A DNA stretch of 64,000 bases. It comes from Aurifilum marmelostoma (Eukaryota; Ascomycota; Sordariomycetes; Diaporthales; Cryphonectriaceae). The position numbers and the translations under genes are program-made. The stretch spans positions 2,345,001-2,409,000 of the forward strand of contig JAMXSV010000004.1 of assembly GCA_027559495.1 (NCBI GenBank), written 5' to 3'. Below are positions 22,125 to 32,425 of the stretch, in pieces. The first letter of the stretch is position 1; the number at the start of each line of letters is the position of its first letter. The notes below the pieces were generated by a model. That model was not told the DNA's origin. It ran no database searches and saw only the letters and a program-made list of their open reading frames with translations.

Positions 22125-23943
22125 TTTCGTTTCCAAGTTTGGGTGTCGATCTGGGACGAATGCTTTTTCTTTCTTTTCTTTCCTTTTTTTTTGAGGGGCC
22201 AAACAGTGGATAGTTGCGCGTCCCTTCTCGAGGATCGTTTCAGGGGCTGCTTGTCCCGCTTTGCTGGAGATCAAATACCACTAGGAGCCCAACGACGCGT
22301 CCGGATCCAATGCTTAGGCCTAAGCTCGGAAGCGACTAGGCCAGAACACAACAGAGCGCTTGAATTGGCCACAACAAGAAGAAGGACTTCTCTTCTGACA
22401 CGCAAAGTACGCTCGCAGTGATGCGCGCGTGGCACAGCAGTAGTCGGACTGCGAGGGCAGGAGAGGCCACGGGAAATGCGAGCCTTGTCTTGGACACTCG
22501 ACAACGGGTAATTGTCTCGACGGCCAATTTCGCTGCTCGCTGGTTGTCGACGTCACGCTAGCAACACCTCCCTGTCTGTGTGTCTCTCTCAAAATCACGA
22601 GGAGACCACCAGATCAGCCCAGTCCGAAGGGGAAAAGGATTGTTGTTGAGACTGGTTGCAGCTCGTCGTCTGTCAAGTCGTCCGTCTCAGTCTGGATGCT
22701 TTCTCCCGAGCACAGACGTAATATCCTCCACGACGGAGAGGCGTGTGTGTGTTGATTGATGTGGCGGTAAATGGGCGACGCTGGTTCCGGAGACGATCAA
22801 CCGGTTGAAATACAGGGTCCTGTTGCTCGGAGGGCACGGTTCGGTTCAATTCCTCGTGGACTTGCTTTTTCTTGTTCTTCCCCCCTTGGGTACGTTCCGT
22901 TTCAGCCGCGTTGGATCCTGGATAGTATGTGGCGCAACGTGTGACACGAGCAGGCGTCGCCAGACGGGTTTCGCTATAGGCTTAAAAGCAAGGTGCCAGG
23001 TGCAGCGGCGCGGCGCGATCGAGGGTCTCAAGGCCGTGGTGCTCCGGGCTCGTTGGGTGTGCAAGCTCCAAGACGAGAGGATCTGGATGGGAAGTAGTCG
23101 GGCTGTGGCTTGCGGTTGTTGGAAGAAAGGCCGCTGAGGTGGTCTAATAAGAGATTGGGGAGCGCACTACCGGGGCCGGAGACTTGGGGTCCGGGTCGGA
23201 AGAACTTGGCGTGGATACTTTGGGCTTCGTGAAGCACTGTAAGTCCTCGATGACGGCAGAGAGGAGCACAGCTCAAGAGCGCCCCAGAGATGGGCCAGAC
23301 AGTGTGGGAATGACGTTGGGAGGGGGGTTGGTCTGCAAGGCGCTGCCGGAAGTCGGATTTGATTGCTTGATCCACCACTCATAAACCTGGGGGGGGGGGT
23401 CCCGTGGTTGCAAGGGCCTTCGCTATTTCGCTGCTTTTTGGGTATCGCTGGGCTAGAAGCCCTGGTGAAGGTAAGAGTTGGGAAATGGTGTAGAGGCAGG
23501 AGTGGCAGTGCCAAGGCAAAGAGCGGGCAAGGTAGACTAGGATCGCTTGATGACAGCACTGCAGGACCGAGATCGTACGGTGTAATCCTCGATGCCGGCC
23601 AGGGTAGGGGACGGGTGAGCTGACTGGGTCCTGGCTCAGCCCTTCAAGCAAGCTCAAGCAACCAGGGAGCAAGGAGAGCCTGTCTGTCCTGTGCTAAGGC
23701 TTTGCTCAATCTCACAAGCATAGAGCGACAAGTTGTGGTATAGTAGTAGTAACAGTAGTGGAGAGTAGTATCACAGGTGAACTGAGGATGATCGATGGGA
23801 CAAATAAAGGAAGAAGAAGAAAAAAAGAAGGAAAAAAAAAAAAGGGAACAGGGCAAAATTGTTTGTTGTAGGGATTAGGGTGGTTGAGGGAACGAGGAGG
23901 ATGTTTGGTCCAGCACAAGGGTGGCGGGAGAAAGTGAGCGACA

Positions 23944-23962
23944 GAGAGAGAGAGAGAGAGAA
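23944..23962. repeat. GA microsatellite
   Basis: About nine to ten uninterrupted AG units. Confidence 0.9.
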
Positions 23963-26900
23963 GAGTAAAGTACAGGGGGAGAAAAAGTTGAGGATCCCAG
24001 AGCCGACCATGCCCGCTGACAATTGATGAGCTGTGCGCGCATGCAAGATTACATACAATGAGTACTACTAGCACATGTGTGCCTTCTCTCTACTACTGCT
24101 GTTTAACCCCTCCAATTCAACTCGTAATTGTGCTTTTGAGTTGGCTACTTTGTCCTGGCCTGGCCTGCTCTGTCCCCTCCAGCTCCCTGTCCTGTCAAGC
24201 CCGTCTGTAGAGGCTCCCTCTTTCCTTTCTGTCCCTCCTGTCTTTTGTTTCCACTGTGCGAGGTCTCACTGTTTCGATGCCTAAAGACGCCATCTTTCAC
24301 CTTCTGCCGACCACAGTGGACCCTTCTGCAGGGTCTCTCCAACTTCGTCTCAATTTTGCCAGCCCCCCTCTCTTTCTTCTCAGTAGTATGAATCCCATGC
24401 ATTCATTTGTGCCCCCAGTTTCTGTTCTCCCACCGCAGTCCATCAGCTGGTTTTATTGCCCAAACTCTGGTACTATGCATTATGTTCTCATAGCAGGGGA
24501 AACCAGTGCAGGCTCACATGTGCCCCTGAAGCTAAGGAAGTGACAGCCTGGACGGGATAAGCTACAGCGGGCCTGAGCAGACTGCTCTGGTGCCTGACTA
24601 AGTAAGTACTTCCCAAACATAGTACAAAGCACTACAGGCTGTCGCACGCCTCTCGACCTGCACTATAGTAGCTCCATGGATAGAGTTGGTATGGCGTCAG
24701 CAGAGAAGGGACGAGGGTGGCCTGCCCATTGCCCAAGTGATCAACAAAGGCGATCATGAAAAGCGCAGATCTCCTCACTGGCCCTGTGGCCTTGCGGCTT
24801 TTTTCTTTCTTTCTTCCCTATATAGTAAAAGCTTGAGTTCCCGATGGGATGGGTATGGCAGCACCTCTCTTCACTATGACAGTACAGTATTGTCAGGAAA
24901 TTGGGAGCAGCACCATTTCCCGCCCACCTGTTTGACCATCACTAGAAGAAGCCTGAATGATCTGCAGCCTCGACGTCCTTTGTCCTCCGCCCCTCTCATG
25001 CTTCTGTTCTCCCCAGGTCATGCTGGAGAGGAACACAGATCCAACCTATGCTCCCAGCTAATGCCGACCAATTCTCAGGGTCATAGCTGCCACAGGGCAT
25101 CTCCTCATTGATCCTATCTCCATCCAGTCCCATTCTAATCTCAAGAATCCAGAAATGATCTTACGCAATGTCAACCAATCCTACACTTCATTCACCCACT
25201 GCAGCAGGTACCATGGTAATTTTACTATCTGCAGGGCAGGCAGTCCTTTGGCAGATGCGGGAGGGGAGAAGGGGAGAGGAGGGGGGGGGGCAAAATCAAG
25301 TAGACCCCTATTCTACTGCCCCTGACTTTTCCAGGTCATTCTAACCCTCTAGGTCCACTGATATTGCGGGGTAGGTCAGATTGGCATCTCATCCCGAGGT
25401 GCCAGAGGGGCCACTTGAACTGCAACCACAGGCAAGGGCCGTCGCCGCCGCCGTCCGCCGGTTTGGCCCTGCGAGGAACAAAGAGGAGTCAAACTACCTA
25501 CCCATTCAGTTTACCCTCCGAGTTCCCACATGCCCAAAAATCGAATATGCAGGGCATCGAAAGTCGGGTCAGCCCCACCCGTGATTTTTTTTGTCCCCTC
25601 CCTTTCCACCGAGCCGACTGTAGTACAATGCCACGTTGTAGTATTCTGGACGTGTTATGTACTATAGTACCATGGCTCGGGAGGCCTACTACTTAGCCCT
25701 TCTCTTATGGTCTACCGTTCACGTGGTGACGGGCACAACCATGACAGGGCAGAAAGGAGTGGAAGAAAGAGAGTATAGGTTCCACCGTCATACATGCTGG
25801 GCTGGGACCACCGCCATGGCCATTTACGGTCAGACGGGCTGCTTGTTGCGGCTGAAGGCATTGTTCCACACGGGGCTAGAGGCACGTGCTGCTGCGAGCT
25901 GTCGCAGGTGAGGCTGACCTCGGTGCTGAGATCTGCTAAGTCGACTTTTGGCATGTGTCTTTGTCCCTCCTGTTTCTTTCTCACCTTCACTATGACGCGG
26001 GAACACGTGAGCGAACGGTGTTGGGTGTGACAGCACTCCCAATCACGGAGAATAGTTCGATGGGCCTATGATCAATGACTAGAGATTTCTGACAGCGCAA
26101 GGTCCCGAACGAGCATTCCAGCCATTGCCAAGGAAGGGGGATACAATAAATCAGCTGAAATGGCCTTTTCCTCTTCCACAGCCTTTCTGCCTGTCGTCCT
26201 TGTCTTATGATTTTTTTCATTTTATTTTTTTTCCTTTACCTTCCCATTCGCTCCTTTGTGAGGCTCCTCATCGGCGGTGTCTATTCTCGCAGACATTCCA
26301 GATATGGCGACGACTGTTTCTTGGCACCGCTCATTTGTTTCAAGGCGAGACAGGACACTTGCCGATAGGGATCAATCATCCCGCGCAGGACTCACGTTTG
26401 TCTCAAAATGCCAGGGTTTCGTGGTGCGTGGCCGTCGATGTTTACGGACTTGGAGACTGGTGCGCGCGCAATTTACGTGACGGGCGTGGCGGCGCCTTGT
26501 TGTTTCCCCTCCCTCGAGGAAAGGAGGTGGGGGGGGGGGGCGGTGGCTTTCAAAACCAGGCCAAAGTAATTAACACAGTTTTGGCTCCGTTTGTGCCGTG
26601 GTTACCACTCGTGGCTCACATCTGGAGTGAAAGCACATAGGTCCCGGCTGCTGTGCCGAGACAAATGTTGCAACAAAAGGGATCACAACAGCGGTGTATT
26701 ATTGCGATGAGCAGGATTAGGCTACCAGCTCTTTGGTACATGGATGCTTTCGTACATTCTCGCCTGCGGATGATGGCTTCGCCAGTGTTGAGGCTGGCTT
26801 TCTGATGATGTGCCTCAAAGGCTCGCCATGCTTCCGAGTTCCTCTGCACAGGTTCCAAGAATCGCCTTGGTGGTGCTATAAGTAGATAATTACTAGACTG

Positions 26901-27484
26901 TAGTCTCCGAACACTGCTGTCTATATCCCTTTTCCCCAAATTCTCACGGCATAGTTGCCCGTCACATTTAGTACACGACTCAATCTAAGCACCCCCGGGG
27001 GTCCTTCCGAGGCAGAGACACCCAGAAAACATGATTGGCAGCACAAGGCCGATTCTATCTTGAGAATCAGCTGCCAAGCTACTATCAAATTGCTCAACAA
27101 GACGATCCAGTCTCAAGTCATCCGTGTTATGGCTGTCATCTTGTCGATATCCCATGGCATATCGGACGCCCGGACAACAGCAAACTCAGCATCTAGGCGA
27201 GCCTTCTGAGACAGGACTTTACCAATAGTGCTCACCCGAGTTTCAATTCTCTAGATGACAGCCTTGTTGAAACCTCTCAATAGTCTGCGCTCACCATGAC
27301 CCATTTCCTCAGACTTGGAATCTCAGCGCTTGTACGCTGTGGCTTCCGAAGCGGCTCGACCTGTGACCAAGGCGCCCGTCATCTTTGCAGCCGAACGACT
27401 GTATTGTTGATCCGCGATATATCATCGATTCTCCTTGCAGAGATGGCTGATTCGTTTACTCTAGGACCTTCACAGTCAAGTAAT

Positions 27485-27493
27485 TATATAAAG
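27485..27493 (+). promoter_or_regulatory. TATA box of the small secreted protein gene
   Basis: TATATAAAG sits about 150 bp upstream of the ATG at 27640. It is followed by a long CT-rich stretch (27,530-27,615), the usual arrangement of strongly expressed fungal genes. Confidence 0.55.
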
Positions 27494-27639
27494 AGGCTGG
27501 ACTGGGATGTCCTTTCGACCTCACAGATTTACTCTCCTCCCAGTTCACCACCATCTCTCTCCACAATCACTTCCCCATCCTTTCCCTCTTCCAGACTCCT
27601 GGCCTCCTTCCACTACAGGTCTACTCGACCAATCTCGGC

Positions 27640-28175
27640 ATGCAACTCGTCACCCTGATCCCGCTGGCCTTCGTCGGCCTAGCCGTCTTCGTGCAGGCGT
27701 CCCCGGCCCCGGCTGCCACGACTCCTAGTCCTCTCGGAGGCCACCGTGGCGGCAAACAATGTGAAGCAATCCTCGCGTGAGTACATCATCATGGCCCCCC
27801 GCACATATATCCAACATCCATCCAAGACACAATTCAGGATCTAATATTCTTCTCTTTGTGGCGACAGCTGCGTGCAAAGGAACTGCGGCAAGTGCTTGTG
27901 CGGGTAAGCAGCAATATCCCAGACCGCCTTCTCATTCCCTTCGTGAAAACATGGACCTAGATTTCGGTCTACGACGCCCTGTGTTGTCTCTCATAGTTTC
28001 CCTGCCCATTGGGAACAGGCAACACGAGAGAGGACAGGAATCATACAAGCCTCTGGAGAATGGCGAGAATCACACCCAGTCCGCTGAATCCGTGCTGAGA
28101 TCTGATTATTCCAGACGCTGTTGCCCTCCTTGCGACGCCTCTGCCTCCTCTGTGTCCTGGGCGGATGGAGCCTAG
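27640..28175 (+). CDS. Small secreted cysteine-rich protein (candidate effector)
   Basis: I do not recognise the family. The ATG at 27640 opens a clear signal peptide (MQLVTLIPLAFVGLAVFVQA, cleavage near residue 20-21), followed by a Pro/Ala/Thr-rich segment and a Gly/His-rich stretch. Proposed exons are 27640-27776, 27868-27903 and 28115-28175, giving 77 residues. The first two junctions are strong (GTGAGT donor, GACAG acceptor, GTAAGC donor) and give CEAILACVQRNCGKCLCG. The third exon was chosen because its acceptor (TTCCAG at 28114) continues the cysteine pattern as RCCPPC before a stop; an alternative acceptor near 27998 gives a tail without cysteine. The mature peptide would have eight cysteines. 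A TATA box and CT-rich leader support it as a real gene. A role as an effector or antimicrobial peptide is inference from size, secretion and cysteine content. Confidence 0.55.
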
Positions 28176-29015
28176 CAAGATGATACATCCCTTTCCGGGT
28201 CGGCTTCTCGAATGATAATTTGGGTCTTGACAGAGGGCGGCACGAGTACAATGTTGATGCCGTTAGACCTACTCAAATGTCTTATTTTCTCCCAATGATC
28301 TTATATCTTCCAGACAAGCCATGCCGGGACGGCCTTGTGTTTCGTTTCCGCCTTGTGGCTCGGAAGTCAGAGCAATCGTATTGCAAATGCTTGAACAAGC
28401 AGGATCACAACAAGACGCTTCATTTCAGTCCTATGCTCCATCGTGTCCAGTTTGATTCCGTCAAGAGTGATACAATACACTCCAATCATTACTTTCCAGC
28501 ATAGAAAGTCGCAGCGGAACACCAAAATTTTGTCATGCCCCAATTCCTTACAGTACTATGATCATCAAGCATAGTATCTATTTTCATGATAATGACACGA
28601 CGGGAGACAGATACTTTCCAGAAGACCGTACTGAGATCTGACTCGATTGATGGTGGATGGTGGCAGAGACAAGGAAACACCGCTTAGTCCGAATTGGATC
28701 TCAAAGAATACCGCAGGTGGCGTCGAGGATTAAATCAATTAGAAGCAATAAGGCAGGTGGGTAGAGCACAGGTTGAAGGAGCCATGAAAGTTTATACAGG
28801 GCAGAATCACTATCACAAGTAGATTCTATCTACGGAGACAAAGGATGGTGCTTGGTGTGCAGAGCCATCAATTTTTATTTTTTTTTAATGGAACATTTCG
28901 TTCTGCTTCGTAGTGGTTTTGAACTCCCGTGATGATGCCCCTAAACGCCATACTCTTGAGCTAGACATTTATGATAGGTAGGTACAAGCACCCTACGAAG
29001 GTATGCGGGCACTGA
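28176..29015. other. Intergenic stretch
   Basis: Nothing recognisable is seen. It is AT-leaning, with a TTTTTATTTTTTTTTAA patch near 28870, probably at the 3' side of the convergent neighbours. Confidence 0.6.
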
Positions 29016-30284
29016 TTACTGCGAGGACTCCTTCTTTGCTTTGTCGAGGATCTCCTTAGCCTTGTCGGATTTGCTCTCTAGGACCTGCTTCAGCTCCTGC
29101 AGAGTCTCTCGGACCAGCTTCTCGCCCTCGTCGGTGTGCTTCTCCGCAACCTCCTTCAGTTGCTGCAGCTTGGGCACGATCTCGCTGCCATTGGGGATCT
29201 TGCCCAGGAACTGCTCAAGCCCTGCTGATGAGCCGCCACCAGCAGATGCCGCCTGTGATCCCTTCGACTTGGCCTTTTCGACGGCCTGGTTGACGTATCC
29301 CTCCAGATCACCCGTCTGGCCACTGTTTACTGCGCTGCGAGCCTTGTCAAACAGCTCTTTGGCATTGCCCTGCTTCAGCGCATCCTTGTTTTTCTCGATC
29401 AGCTCCTTGATGCGAGGGTTCTTGTCCAGGAGGGGCTTCGCCTCCTCCAGGCCTTTCTTCCACGCCTCGTCCCCCAGCTTCTTGACCTGCTCCGTCTTCT
29501 CCTCGATCAGGCTCTTGGCCTTGCTTATGCTCTCCGCGGAGAAGCCGCCCTTGACGATATCGGACACCTGCTTCCATGTCTCGTCAACCTGCTTCTTGGC
29601 CTCGGGGCCGTATTGCTCCCCGAGCTGCTTGAGCTGGTCGATGCTGCCGCCGAACTTGTCCTTGACTTGAGGGTGCTCGTCGAGCAGGTCGGCAGCAGCG
29701 TCCTTGCCCAGCTCGGCCACCTTCTTGACCACGTCGGCGAGGACGTCCAGTCCCCTCCTCGCGGTGTCCAGGGTCAGACCGCCCTTGCTGACCTCCTTGA
29801 AACGGTTGTATGCGTCCTTCAAGATGGCATCCGCCTCATCCTTGTGATTCTTGCGCACCTTCTCGTAGTCCTTGAAGGCGGTGTCCACATACTGTCGGCC
29901 GCCGGGGATCCAGCCCACGTAGCTGTAGCACAATTCCTTGATGTAATTGACCGTCTGGTCCGCGTCCGGTGTGGACTCTTGGAACTTGGCTGCAGCCTCC
30001 TTGTACTTCTTTTGTGCCTCCTTTGTGGTTTTGTTGATGGACCGAGACATCTTGCCAGCAGGGCTGACGAGGTAGATGCCGTACAGGGCAGCGCCAGCCG
30101 CGAGACCACCGACAGCACCTGCCAGGTACGGCGACTGAGCGGAAGCGCCCGAGGAGGACGAGGAAGAAGAGGAGGTCGTCGTAGACTGCAGGCGGACCTG
30201 GTGGGTACGAGGCGACGCGCGAGCTGAGCGGACAGCAGCCCGGGGCAGCGCGGTGCGCGTGAGGGATCTTGCGGCTGGAATCAT
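29016..30284 (-). CDS. Mitochondrial membrane protein with long amphipathic-helix region
   Basis: A single-exon protein of 422 residues. The N-terminus is a typical matrix-targeting presequence: Arg/Ala/Ser-rich and without acidic residues up to about residue 40 (RSLTRTALPRAAVRSARAS...), then a Ser run. A single membrane helix follows at about 52-74 (YLAGAVGGLAAGAALYGIYLV). The remaining 340 residues are almost entirely charged amphipathic helices with K/E/A-rich periodicity, resembling LEA or apolipoprotein-like sequences and the coiled-coil regions of mitochondrial membrane organisers. The topology would leave this region on one side of the inner membrane. I cannot assign a family; related unnamed proteins are common in ascomycetes. 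Roles in membrane shaping, lipid binding or stress protection are hypotheses only. The start ATG lies directly before the presequence. Confidence 0.8.
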   Translation of the reverse strand: MIPAARSLTRTALPRAAVRSARASPRTHQVRLQSTTTSSSSSSSSGASAQSPYLAGAVGGLAAGAALYGIYLVSPAGKMSRSINKTTKEAQKKYKEAAAKFQESTPDADQTVNYIKELCYSYVGWIPGGRQYVDTAFKDYEKVRKNHKDEADAILKDAYNRFKEVSKGGLTLDTARRGLDVLADVVKKVAELGKDAAADLLDEHPQVKDKFGGSIDQLKQLGEQYGPEAKKQVDETWKQVSDIVKGGFSAESISKAKSLIEEKTEQVKKLGDEAWKKGLEEAKPLLDKNPRIKELIEKNKDALKQGNAKELFDKARSAVNSGQTGDLEGYVNQAVEKAKSKGSQAASAGGGSSAGLEQFLGKIPNGSEIVPKLQQLKEVAEKHTDEGEKLVRETLQELKQVLESKSDKAKEILDKAKKESSQ

Positions 30285-31546
30285 TGTGATTGACTGCTGA
30301 CGCCTGGAAAAGATTTAGTCGAAAGTCTTGGACAATTTTGATGTGAACGTATTGAGGAAGCCTGAATGAGACTGGCGGAGCTGATGGGAATGTGCTGGAA
30401 TGTCGGCAGAAGGAGAGGGTAGCCTTATGAGATGAAGGAGCTCAAGGCATTTTGAAGCTCTTTGGCATTCTAGCTAAGCAAGGGTGTCAAGTTGCATCTC
30501 GCTAATTCTGAGCGAGGAGTGACATCAGTGCCAGCTCTCGAGAGCGTCTGGAATGACGCGCGACAACGACTTAGGTCTGGTGAGGCTGGTGGTCAGGGAG
30601 GCCGTTTGTGGAGCAGATGCTCCGGCGGCGTACAAGCCCGCAGCTAGCTTGAAGCGCGTCGTGATGACGTCGATTTGGTGGTGTTACATAAAAAGAAGTG
30701 TTGTACTAATTAGCGTCTCGAAGGCAACGACTTGTTTTCGTCTGAATTATGCAATACTTTCGATTAAAGGTCTTTTGAGAATAGGAGTAACAAGAAGAAG
30801 ACCGACTCTTGGGCCGTACCGAAAGGTAGATGGGCTTAGGCACAATTAGGGGTTTTTTTTCCATATCCCATGTAATTCATGGAAGACGGGGACGAGCCTT
30901 TAGGTACACACTCTCTGTAGGACACTTTGACTCAATATTGTTCGCTAAGTAATTACTTACCTCATCACTTAGCAGGCCAGAGTATGATAATCGATCAGAG
31001 TGCTGTCAATGCTCTTGGTCTTGACAGAATGTTCATGCCTGTTTATGGCCCCGGCCACCAAAACACAACATGACACTCATGATGGAATTCTAGTAATGAA
31101 TCATTCTTTCATGCAATGTAGAATGAAGTCCATTGATCTCTCTTAAGCGTAATGGGGGCTGCATCCAGCCAGATTGAGTCCAGTCGCAGAAACACAGTGG
31201 TAGTTTTCAGGTAAGTACTTAGAATCAAGATAAAAGCTGGAGCCTTCGAGGCTCTCTATCCATTGTACACTCTAATATTCTATAAAACCCAAAACATGAT
31301 CAAGTAGCTAGACTACAACCAAGGTACTCCCTGTGTCATATGTGCCCGAGTCCAAGATCAATAAAAAAAAAACCAACCTCCAGGGCTGTCGAAGCCGAGT
31401 TGAAACCAAACGCCATGATGTGTAAGCGGACTTGCGTCCTCTAAGTAGTCTCTATCTATATATGCTCTCATGCGATATTACTCAGAAGAACAAAATACCT
31501 TACCCTCAGTCGAATCCCAATCGGCATTCTCATTGTGGCACAGTGA
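30285..31546. other. Intergenic stretch
   Basis: No gene is supported. The left end is the probable promoter of the mitochondrial protein gene. The motif CAGGTAAGTACTTAG occurs at about 31209. Confidence 0.6.
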
Positions 31547-32425
31547 TCAGGCCACTGCCATGCTTCTGCCTGTCATGACCGACGCGACACGTGAGATCCA
31601 TGGGAAGGAAGACTTGGTTGGAGTCATGAGCGCCAACACCGTCAGGAGCCCGACCATCTGTGGCGTGATTCGACCGGTGACCCTCGACACCACTGTTCGC
31701 CTTGTTGAAGCAGGCCTCGTGTTGGGAGTCACGATCGACAAAGGTGGCGACAAGAGCGGCCGCCCGTCATTCGTTGCACACGGAGCTTCGACCTTGTCGA
31801 GCGTTCTGTCTGCCCCTGGGGGAATCATGGTGGTCTTGAGCCTCAGGGTACTGATTCTGCCGTCGTTTGTGGCCATTGGTCTGGTGACTTGGACCGGCGA
31901 TGCCACAATCATAGTTTCCAACCCCTCAAGAGCAGTGTCATGAGAACTCGTATCTCGGGAGATGAATCCGACCGCGGGAGTTGCGGTCGCCCTAGGCACT
32001 TGAGCCTGGGCAGTGTCAATGTTGCTTGAAAAGTTGATGCTCCCATCATTTGTGGCTCGTGGTGCTCGTAGAACAGTGTGCTTAAATTCGATGCTCCCAT
32101 CATTTGTTGCTTGCGGTGCTCGTGGAACTGTTGGCTTGAAGTTGATGCTGCCGTCGTTCGTTGCTTGTGGTGCTCGTGGAATAGTGGGCTTAAGGTTGAC
32201 GCTTCCGTCGTTCGTGGCTTGCGGTCCCCGCGGGATAGTAAGTCTCGAGCTGATGCTCCCATCATTGGTTGCTTGTGGTGCTCGTGGAAATGTAGGCTTG
32301 GAGTGAATGCGGCCGTCGTTTGTTGCTTGTGGCGCCCGGGGGACAGTAGGCATTTCCCACGGATTAGCGGCAGTGACCGAGCTGGCGACAAAGGCGAGAG
32401 TCAGGGAGACGAGCGGCAGCTTCAT
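31547..32425 (-). CDS. Secreted protein with six 18-residue tandem repeats
   Basis: This 292-residue protein is probably secreted. Residues 1-20 are a signal peptide (MKLPLVSLTLAFVASSVTAA), and the start has an ideal context (GCCACC ATG). Residues 27-134 hold six contiguous repeats of exactly 18 residues. The consensus is (P/H/L)T(V/I/F)PR(A/G)PQATNDGS(I/V)xx(K/R), with a fixed basic residue after Pro and another near the repeat end. Two isolated ATNDGR copies lie near residues 180 and 215. The C-terminal part is Thr/Arg-rich with a weakly hydrophobic MVGLLTVLALM, followed by a charged tail. The QATNDGxI core is reminiscent of PIR cell-wall repeats (xQIxDGQxQ), in which a Gln links to glucan. 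The other possibility is a multi-copy precursor peptide, but there are no dibasic Kex2 sites and no UstYa-type enzyme beside it. Introns in the C-terminal half cannot be excluded. Confidence 0.75.
   Translation of the reverse strand: MKLPLVSLTLAFVASSVTAANPWEMPTVPRAPQATNDGRIHSKPTFPRAPQATNDGSISSRLTIPRGPQATNDGSVNLKPTIPRAPQATNDGSINFKPTVPRAPQATNDGSIEFKHTVLRAPRATNDGSINFSSNIDTAQAQVPRATATPAVGFISRDTSSHDTALEGLETMIVASPVQVTRPMATNDGRISTLRLKTTMIPPGADRTLDKVEAPCATNDGRPLLSPPLSIVTPNTRPASTRRTVVSRVTGRITPQMVGLLTVLALMTPTKSSFPWISRVASVMTGRSMAVA
32024..32347 (-). repeat. Six 54-bp coding tandem repeats
   Basis: Six in-frame units of 54 bp encode the 18-residue repeats. The GCAACxAATGATGG-type core is most conserved, and third positions differ between units, so the copies are diverged rather than freshly amplified. 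Confidence 0.9.

Larger units (their letters stand above)
22125..27639. other. 5.5-kb stretch without a recognisable gene
   Basis: Both strands carry only short or low-complexity frames; none shows a domain, signal peptide or conserved motif that I can name. Marked features are a GA microsatellite at about 23944-23962, A-rich tracts at 23820-23845, and G runs at 23389-23399 (11), about 25281-25290 and about 26529-26540. A palindromic GTACTATAGTAC occurs at about 25659, also present at about 10178. The right end holds a TATA box and pyrimidine-rich leader for the next gene. A non-coding RNA cannot be excluded. Confidence 0.5.

Noticed and set aside
26125..26640. 171-residue plus-strand frame
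   Set aside because: Unstructured composition across a G run; no recognisable motif.
29041..29670. 209-residue plus-strand frame
   Set aside because: Antisense shadow of the mitochondrial helix protein (Ser/Phe/Leu-rich mirror of its Lys/Glu codons).
32013..32306. Plus-strand repeat frame opposite the 18-residue-repeat protein
   Set aside because: A 54-bp repeat is open in several frames; only the minus-strand frame has a signal peptide and ideal start context.
31547..32425. Interpretation of the repeat protein as a dikaritin-type RiPP cluster
   Set aside because: No dibasic cleavage sites between repeats and no UstYa, tyrosinase or P450 genes nearby; kept only as a weak alternative.
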